Source: Hondaea fermentalgiana
Lineage: Eukaryota; Sar; Bigyra; Thraustochytrida; Thraustochytriidae
Direction: 5' to 3'
DNA length: 64,000 nt
Assembly: GCA_014084085.1 (NCBI GenBank)
Contig: NPFB01000026.1
Location: forward strand, 105,568-169,567
A program made the position numbers and the translations under genes. Positions 58,666 through 64,000 of the stretch are shown piece after piece. The first letter of the stretch is position 1, and each line of letters begins with the position of its first letter. The notes beneath the pieces were generated by a model that saw only the letters and a list, made by a program, of their open reading frames with translations, was not told where the DNA came from and made no database searches.

Positions 58666-60846
58666 CTAGGAGGAAATGGTGGCTGCGGCGTCTTCCGAAG
58701 ACGAAGGAAAAGATGCAGAAACAGAGGACCCCGGTGAGCGCGGAAAGTCCGCATGCACGGTCTCTGTAGTGACGCAATAATAGTAGACGTTGCCTTGATC
58801 ATCTTCCAGCTCCTCCCATTCTTGCTCGCCGAGCTCGCCCGCGTCCTGGCCGCGCGTGCCCTGTCTGCCGCCCTTGGCAGAAGGTTTAATATGTACATGG
58901 GAGCGGGGGTCCGCGTCACCGTCGCTGGCGCTCTCGGCGTCGTCATCTTCGAGGTCTGATTCAACGTCCGAAGTCTGTGCAATGCTGGCGCGCTGTGCGC
59001 GATAGATGTCAAGAATTCCTCGCAAGGCGTCGGGTGCAACCTTGAGTGCAAGATCCTCGGCGCTGCACCATTCCGTGCACACCATGGGAGCATCCCACTG
59101 CACGAGGTATTCGACGGTATCAGTGTAGGGCCGGTCTCCTTGGAGCCCACTGGTGCTGCTGCTACTTCCGACACGTGCGGCAGAGCGGTTGCCGATAATT
59201 CTTTCAATCTTCCAGCGCGCCGCTGCGGCGGCCTGCGTCTCTTTGACTGCGATTGCAGGGGACGCAGAGCGCCCACGCTGCAGCTGCACGTGGCCCTGCA
59301 GCGGCTGCGAGACCCGCACGCCAACCCGCGAACGAGAGCGCCCCTCGCGCTCTTGGGACTGCGGGCCGTCGTCTTCAAGGCCGCGGCGCGCATTCGGCGT
59401 CTTCGAACGTCGCCTTCTACGCGCGAGGCCAACGCCGACGCCGACGCCGGCGCGAGCCGGACGGCAACGCACCGTCGAACTTCTCACGGGCGAAGAGGAA
59501 GACGAAGACAGCAATGAGTCCGAAGATGCAGCAGAAGAAGTTCTCGGACGTTGGCGCCGCCGCCGCCGCTGCGCAGAAAGACCAGCCCCTGGCGCGACGG
59601 CTCCCGCACGCAGTCCCATGCCACCTTCGGCGACAAGAACACCATCCTCGCCAACAGCGGTAGCAGAGCCAACGCCCGGAGCACGGCTGTCCTGCAGACA
59701 ATACGAGGTCCCCAGACCCGTTGGTGAGCCAAGCCCCGTGGCCAGTGTGGAGCGGCCCGCTCGCTTGGGATCGAAGATCAACAGCGAGAACGCAATGAGA
59801 AACTGGGAAATGACGCCAAGAGTCCCAGCAGACGCCATGATCCCCGTATCAGCAATCGTCTTGGCCTCGAATGTAATGGAGACGAGCTTGGCCAGGACGA
59901 CGAGCCATACGCAGGAGAACATCATCCAAGCCACGCCCTGGACAAAAGCAAAGACGACGCCACCGCGGCCCGGCATGAAAATGTGGTACTTGTCCTCGCC
60001 ATAGCGCCATTTGCCGCCCACTGCATTCGTGAGCGCCATCGCCACAGCGTAAAGCGAAATAAATACCATGAGCAAAAGACCTTGCACAGGCCCATCCGCA
60101 ATGGCCTCAGACTCGGACAAAAATGCAATAGCGCACGCATAGATGGACATGGACGACTGCAGACCGATAAAGACCCACCAAAACTTGCTGCTACTTTGAC
60201 CAAAGAGCATTTTAAAATTCCACCGACCCGTGTCAAAGTGCACGAGGTCCGTGCGCGAGAAGCGCCGCGCGTCGTTGGAGATCTTGTTGCTGTCAAAGGC
60301 CATGAGCGCAACGATGACCAAGCTTTCCGAAATCATACCCAGCGCCGCCGCGGCCACCAAGAGGCCACCAAAGCTGTCACGGTCCTCGGTCGAGGATTTG
60401 AGCCGACCCGTAATGTGCAAGACACCCACGCCCTGCAGCGAGAGCCAGGGAAGAATCAGCGATAAGGAAAAGAGAATCCAAAGAGTGGCTTGCAGCAGCA
60501 CAAAGCGAACACCGCCACGCAGAGGCTGGAAGGGTTTCCAGCCGCGCTTGTGGTAGAGGACCTTGCCCAAGCTATAGGTGCCAAGCACGGTAGTCGCTAC
60601 AATTACGTTGATTATGACCGGGTAGACGAGCCAGCCATACTTTTTCAACGGCGGATGCCGCAAGATGACGATAGCCACATTGAGTAAACTTTCAGGGACC
60701 TTGCCTTGTAATGATTCTTGCAGCGACGCCGCAATGCGTTCTCCGAAACTAAGGTAGATGGAAAGGAAAAATCCGCCCACTGAAGCCACTACACTCGCGC
60801 ACAGAATGAGCGGAAAGAAAAACGCAACCACGATCATGCCGTCCAT
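58666..60846 (-). CDS. Eight-pass membrane protein with C-terminal chromo-like and WW-like domains
   Basis: The protein has 726 aa in one exon, ATG at 60846. The N-terminal 390 residues hold about eight hydrophobic segments arranged as an internal duplication: GGVRFVLLQATLWILFS ... LGMISESLVIVALMAFD resembles GGVVFAFVQGVAWMMFS ... LGVISQFLIAFSLLIFD. A basic, Arg/Ser-rich region follows (about 400-540). Residues about 544-610 match the chromodomain pattern: WKIERIIGNR, an insertion, then VEYLVQWDAPMVCTEW, SAEDL and a final helix ILDIY. An acidic stretch leads to a WW-like segment EWEELEDDQGNVYYY at about 680-700, whose second Trp is missing. A polytopic protein with a chromatin-reader fold recalls the lamin B receptor plan; location at the inner nuclear membrane is inference. 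Confidence 0.78.
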   Translation of the reverse strand: MDGMIVVAFFFPLILCASVVASVGGFFLSIYLSFGERIAASLQESLQGKVPESLLNVAIVILRHPPLKKYGWLVYPVIINVIVATTVLGTYSLGKVLYHKRGWKPFQPLRGGVRFVLLQATLWILFSLSLILPWLSLQGVGVLHITGRLKSSTEDRDSFGGLLVAAAALGMISESLVIVALMAFDSNKISNDARRFSRTDLVHFDTGRWNFKMLFGQSSSKFWWVFIGLQSSMSIYACAIAFLSESEAIADGPVQGLLLMVFISLYAVAMALTNAVGGKWRYGEDKYHIFMPGRGGVVFAFVQGVAWMMFSCVWLVVLAKLVSITFEAKTIADTGIMASAGTLGVISQFLIAFSLLIFDPKRAGRSTLATGLGSPTGLGTSYCLQDSRAPGVGSATAVGEDGVLVAEGGMGLRAGAVAPGAGLSAQRRRRRQRPRTSSAASSDSLLSSSSSSPVRSSTVRCRPARAGVGVGVGLARRRRRSKTPNARRGLEDDGPQSQEREGRSRSRVGVRVSQPLQGHVQLQRGRSASPAIAVKETQAAAAARWKIERIIGNRSAARVGSSSSTSGLQGDRPYTDTVEYLVQWDAPMVCTEWCSAEDLALKVAPDALRGILDIYRAQRASIAQTSDVESDLEDDDAESASDGDADPRSHVHIKPSAKGGRQGTRGQDAGELGEQEWEELEDDQGNVYYYCVTTETVHADFPRSPGSSVSASFPSSSEDAAATISS

Positions 60847-61453
60847 CTTGCTCGCCTCCTCTTGCGCCTGCTGCCGTAGGGTAGCGGCAAGATTTTGCGC
60901 TGTCCTTTGTCTGTTTGTCTGTCTTTATGTTTGTGTACGCGACGTACTTCGCGACGCGGAGCGCTCGAGCGCCGCTCGAACGCGCGGCTAGCGAAGCGAG
61001 CAGATCTGCTCCTTCTTTCTACGCCGGTTCTCCGGGACCCCGCCCTGCCGCCACGGTACCGCGTCGCGCCGCGCACCTGCGCCCACGCGCGTGTATGCGT
61101 GCGAGGCGTGCGTGCCGCCGTTCAGGCGTGTGTTGAGGAAAAGACAGAAGGCAGTATCAATCAGGCGCAACGCGCGCAGCTGCAAGACTGACGGAGGCGC
61201 CGCGTGGCCACCTCGCCCCGCACGCCTGCCTTCGCGCCCGCGCCTCACCGACCGACCGACCGACCGACCGACCGACCGGCCCTGGCCGACCGACTGACTT
61301 GCGCACCTGCGCAGCAAAGGCGCCCTTCTCTCCGCCGCAAGAGCAACCAGACTGCCGACCTTGTTCGCGCGCCTGACACGATCTTGCTACAGATCAATAT
61401 ATACGTCGCCCTCTACTTCCCCATCAAGTCACCGAACATGGTGTCGAGCATCA
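60847..61453. promoter_or_regulatory. Divergent intergenic region between membrane-chromo gene and tRNA-Leu
   Basis: GC-rich spacer with an (ACCG)n array at 61247-61279. It should contain the promoter of the minus-strand gene and, at its right end, the upstream region of tRNA-Leu. No protein gene is recognised. Confidence 0.45.
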
Positions 61454-61532
61454 GGCCTGATGACCGAGCGGTTAAGGTGCCACGTTAAGGCCGTGGTTCG
61501 AAAGAGCGTGGGTTCGAGTCCCACTCAGGTCA
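61454..61532 (+). tRNA. tRNA-Leu (AAG)
   Basis: Cloverleaf: acceptor GGCCTGA/TCAGGTC, D-arm with AGCGGTTAAGG, anticodon stem CCACG/CGTGG with loop TTAAGGC (anticodon AAG), an extended variable region as expected for a class II tRNA, T-arm GTGGG-TTCGAGT-CCCAC, discriminator A73. No intron. It is followed by T-rich runs, a polymerase III terminator. Confidence 0.95.
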
Positions 61533-61580
61533 ACTTTTATTTTTTTTGCTTTTTTGTCGCCTTTTTTTTTTTTTGAATTC

Positions 61581-62537
61581 ATGAAAAGCCTCCATACCGC
61601 TGCCAAGATGAGCACTGTTCAATCAAAAGATTGTGCGAAGGCAAGGCGGCAACACGACGCGAGACGGCAAGTACGCACGATGCCCGCATCTCCAGAAGCG
61701 GCGCGTGCAGAAAACACGTGGCTCGTAGTGCGCTCGCACAACCCCTTGCCAGGAGCTTGTTCCCGGGTGGTGACCTGGGCTCGGCAAATTCAGGGAAAAC
61801 TTGCAGGCATGACCGTGAGCGTGGACACCTCTGCGCTCGGACCTGGCGTCGCCGTAGAGCGCTTTCGTGCTGCTGGACTTCCAGACTGGGTGCAGGTTCA
61901 CGAATACTGCGAGGCAGACATGGTGCGCGCTTACCCTGTGCTCACGGAAGAGCTCAAGAAAAAGCCCGCCATGCAAAAGGTACGCCAACTGCGCGAGGGC
62001 GTGTACTCGCTGGCATGGGGTTTCCATGGTTGTGCGCTCAATATCTGGTTTCAGAGCATTCCAGGCGAGAGTCGGCCTGCATTCTGCTGGGTCTTTGAGG
62101 ATGACGTGGGATTTACGGGCGACTTGGCCGACTTTTTCGCTGCAACACATCACGAAACTGCCGATCTTCTCGCCGATACGATCAAACCTGTTTCCCAGAC
62201 TTGGTTCTGGTGGGACACTGTTTCCGATGAGTACGATGCTCGGGTTCCGCTGCAAGACCGATGGGAGGCGCGAGAGCACGTGCAGCGTTTTTCACGATCC
62301 CTTTTGGACGGTTTACATCAACTTGCCGCAGAACATCGCTGCGCAGCATGGTCTGAGCAGAGCACGCCGTCTCTCTGCCAGCACCTAGATCTCGAGATGG
62401 CCCAAATTGACCCTGTCTTCATTTCTCGCCCTCGATTCTCCTGGGATACCCGTCTCGAAGAATCAGACTGGTTGGCACTCGTGTCTGCGCGCTCCCCGCG
62501 TTTTCGCAACAAGCTTTACCACGCGCTCAAATTCTAG
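61581..62537 (+). CDS. Putative glycosyltransferase-like protein (GT-A type DxD-like motif)
   Basis: From the ATG at 61581 the product has 318 aa; ATGs at 61608 and 61680 are alternatives. The fold reads as alternating beta/alpha: TWLVVRSHNPLP (strand 1), MTVSVDTSALG (strand 2), WVQVHEYCEADMVRAYP, then LAWGFHGCALNIWFQSI and CWVFEDDVGFTGDLADFF, where EDD resembles the metal-binding DxD of GT-A enzymes at the end of a hydrophobic strand. Trp-rich WFWWDTVSDEYDAR follows. No signal peptide or anchor is clear. The start codon lies only 48 bp after tRNA-Leu, so the tRNA terminator sits in the 5' leader. The family is not recognised with certainty. Confidence 0.65.
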   Translation: MKSLHTAAKMSTVQSKDCAKARRQHDARRQVRTMPASPEAARAENTWLVVRSHNPLPGACSRVVTWARQIQGKLAGMTVSVDTSALGPGVAVERFRAAGLPDWVQVHEYCEADMVRAYPVLTEELKKKPAMQKVRQLREGVYSLAWGFHGCALNIWFQSIPGESRPAFCWVFEDDVGFTGDLADFFAATHHETADLLADTIKPVSQTWFWWDTVSDEYDARVPLQDRWEAREHVQRFSRSLLDGLHQLAAEHRCAAWSEQSTPSLCQHLDLEMAQIDPVFISRPRFSWDTRLEESDWLALVSARSPRFRNKLYHALKF

Positions 62538-62783
62538 CGACCTGTTACACGCCTTCTTTCACGCTTTCCTTCTCCTGCTTTGTATGCATGCTGCATGCAC
62601 AGTAGCCTATCTTGCACAGCACCCCGAGCAAATTAGACCCCCCTTCACTACGTTCAAGGAGTTGACACGCTCTGCAAATGCGCCATGTTTGTGCAAGCGA
62701 AGGATGCTGCCTTTTGTGTGCGTGTGTATGTGTGTCAAAGTCGATTCCAAGGGTGGTGGGTAGGCGCATGGCTTCAGTGGGTT

Positions 62784-62837
62784 GGTCTAAATGGATTGGT
62801 AGGTCCCAATGGATCGGTAGGTCCCAATGGATCGACC
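62784..62837. repeat. 18-bp minisatellite, three copies
   Basis: Unit GGTCCCAATGGATCGGTA; the first copy has substitutions, and the third diverges in its last three bases. Confidence 0.85.
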
Positions 62838-63286
62838 ACCCCCGATGCTCAATCGATGCTCATCCATCTTTATGTTACACACCCTTCTGCCTCTTGGGCA
62901 CGCAAGTCGTCACAGTCACTCTCGCTTTACAGCGGCAACGATCGTTGCCGTCGAGATCGCCTGAACACCTTGACGATCCCACCTTCATTTACCTCCCTCC
63001 TCGGCCTCACCTTCAGAATGGCTGCCGGGATGCTCCGGTTGCTGCTTTCTCTGCCTGCCATCCATCGCCATCGGTAGGCGCAGATGCTTCCGCACGTTGC
63101 CGCGTCTTCTTCTCGCATCGCATCGCATCGCATCGTATCATATCGTATCACATCGTATCACATCGTATCGCACTGCGTCACCCACCTGCGACAGCGACCA
63201 TGGCGAGTGCGCGACCTGCTGTGTTTGTCACTGGCACGCGGCGCCCCCCTCATCCCCCTCACCAAAACACCCTTTCGCACGCGCCC

Positions 63287-63370
63287 ATTCTGCACTTGCC
63301 CGACCGCATTCCGCACTTGCCCGACCGTATTCCGCACTTGCCCGCGCGCATTTGGCACTTGCGGTGCACA
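63287..63370. repeat. 21-bp minisatellite, four degenerate copies
   Basis: The unit begins ATTCCGCACTTGCCCGACC, with the fourth copy most diverged. Confidence 0.8.
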
Positions 63371-63756
63371 GGTGCGCTCGCTGGCTCCGGAAATTAGTAC
63401 GGCTGGCAGCCAAGCCAAGCCAGGCCACGTCAAGCCAGGGAGGGGTCCAAGCCAGGCCCCGGCGCTCGCGGCGCGCGCTCGCGCCCAGGCTGCCCCGCTC
63501 GCGCCGACCTTCCATCCCTCTTTCTCCCCGCGCCGCGCGGCGCGAGGCGGAGGCGCGAGGCGGAGGCGCGGCGGTGCGCGGGACCGAAACGAAGCGGGGG
63601 CTGGTTTCTGCCGCCTTATGTCCGGGAGAAGAGGGGTAGCAGCCCCAAAGCGAGGAAGAAAGAAAGCGCGAGAAGCGGAAATATAATGAACGCGAAACGA
63701 GACGCGGAGCGGCAAACACGAACACGATCGCGCGGGCGCGGGCGGCGAGCGAGAGG

Positions 63757-64000
63757 ATGCGCGCGCGCGCGGGGCCGCAGCGGCTGCTGGCGTTCGGGCC
63801 GGGCGCGCTGGAGGCGGGCGACTGCCGCGAGCTGGACAGCAAGGCCGCGCGCAGGCGCAGATGGTCGAGATGGGCGGCGGGCGCCGTGATCGCAACTCTG
63901 GGCCTCCTCGGCCTCTCCGCCGGCGCGAGCCCGCTCGCCGCGCTGGCCGCGCTCGCGGAGCCGCCCAGCGAGGAGGCGCGGCTGCGCGCGGGCAACGCCG
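63757..64000 (+). CDS. Partial putative type II membrane protein (3' part outside window)
   Basis: An open frame from ATG at 63757 runs off the right edge with 81 codons and no stop. It has a basic segment (AARRRRWSRW) immediately before one hydrophobic stretch (AAGAVIATLGLLGLSAGA), then Ala/Glu-rich sequence. This is the layout of a signal-anchored membrane protein. High GC makes chance open frames likely here, so confidence is limited. Function is unknown. Confidence 0.45.
   Translation, partial: MRARAGPQRLLAFGPGALEAGDCRELDSKAARRRRWSRWAAGAVIATLGLLGLSAGASPLAALAALAEPPSEEARLRAGNA

Larger units (their letters stand above)
62538..63756. other. Intergenic region with minisatellites and a pentamer array
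   Basis: Contains three copies of an 18-bp unit (62784-62837), an ATCGC/ATCGT/ATCAC pentamer array (about 63113-63172) and four degenerate copies of a 21-bp unit (63287-63370). No gene is recognised. A TATAATG-like string occurs near 63681 upstream of the next gene. Confidence 0.5.

Noticed and set aside
62784..63370. 18-bp and 21-bp repeats as a CRISPR-like array.
   Set aside because: Units are directly tandem with no unique spacers, and the host is eukaryotic; they are ordinary minisatellites.

Overview
This is nuclear DNA of a GC-rich, gene-dense, intron-poor eukaryote. Genes are mostly single long exons. The few introns are short GT-AG introns (about 40 to 170 nt) close to the 5' end of the gene. 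The products are typically eukaryotic: ARV1, a RecQ/BLM helicase, RPAP3, CHMP5, AATF/BFR2, PIG-M, YIF1, exosome RRP46, MOB1, a fused cyclic-nucleotide-dependent kinase and an SLC25 carrier. Gene style, microsatellite-rich spacers and protein flavour suggest a labyrinthulomycete (thraustochytrid) or related stramenopile. That placement is an inference and was not tested by any search. Two 100-N assembly gaps lie at 37032-37131 and 47352-47451.

Layout: I call 27 protein genes (two cut by the window edges) and three tRNA genes. 0-12.6 kb: partial membrane protein (-), ARV1 (+), RecQ (-), RPAP3-like (+), CHMP5 (-), a Dam1-like/winged-helix protein (-), ornithine cyclodeaminase-like protein (+). 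12.6-27.9 kb: AATF/BFR2 (-), a giant coiled-coil protein (+), enoyl-CoA hydratase (-), PIG-M (+), an AT-rich gene-poor island, YIF1 (-), Cu/Zn SOD (+). 28-40 kb: two tandem tRNA-His (-), a dispersed repeat, a two-CNB cyclic-nucleotide kinase (-), an SLC25A32/FLX1-like carrier (-), an orphan 985-aa protein (+). 40-54 kb: a TMEM181-like protein (-), an orphan mitochondrial-type protein (+), RRP46 (-), a SWIB protein (+), a second copy of the dispersed repeat, MOB1 (-), a membrane-anchored GH18 protein (+), a disordered nuclear-type protein (+). 54-64 kb: long-chain acyl-CoA synthetase (-), a polytopic membrane protein with chromo-like and WW-like domains (-), tRNA-Leu (+), a glycosyltransferase-like protein (+), a partial membrane protein (+).

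Gene order alternates strongly. Of 26 neighbouring pairs, 11 are divergent, 10 convergent and only 5 tandem. Most promoters therefore look bidirectional and most 3' ends face each other. Two convergent pairs overlap in coding sequence, by 4 bp (ARV1/RecQ) and 34 bp (528-aa protein/RRP46). Spacers are filled with simple repeats, notably pentanucleotide arrays.

The items most worth following are: an eight-pass membrane protein carrying a chromo-like domain (a possible analogue of a nuclear-envelope chromatin tether), a compact three-exon gene joining a Dam1/DASH-like helix to a winged helix, a kinase with one PKA-type and one PKG-type cyclic-nucleotide pocket, the dispersed ~440-bp repeat whose intact copy predicts the content of an assembly gap, and an ~18% GC island. 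Several genes serve common pathways (ARV1 and PIG-M in GPI anchors; AATF and RRP46 in rRNA maturation; CHMP5 and YIF1 in membrane traffic), but nothing resembles an operon or a biosynthetic cluster.
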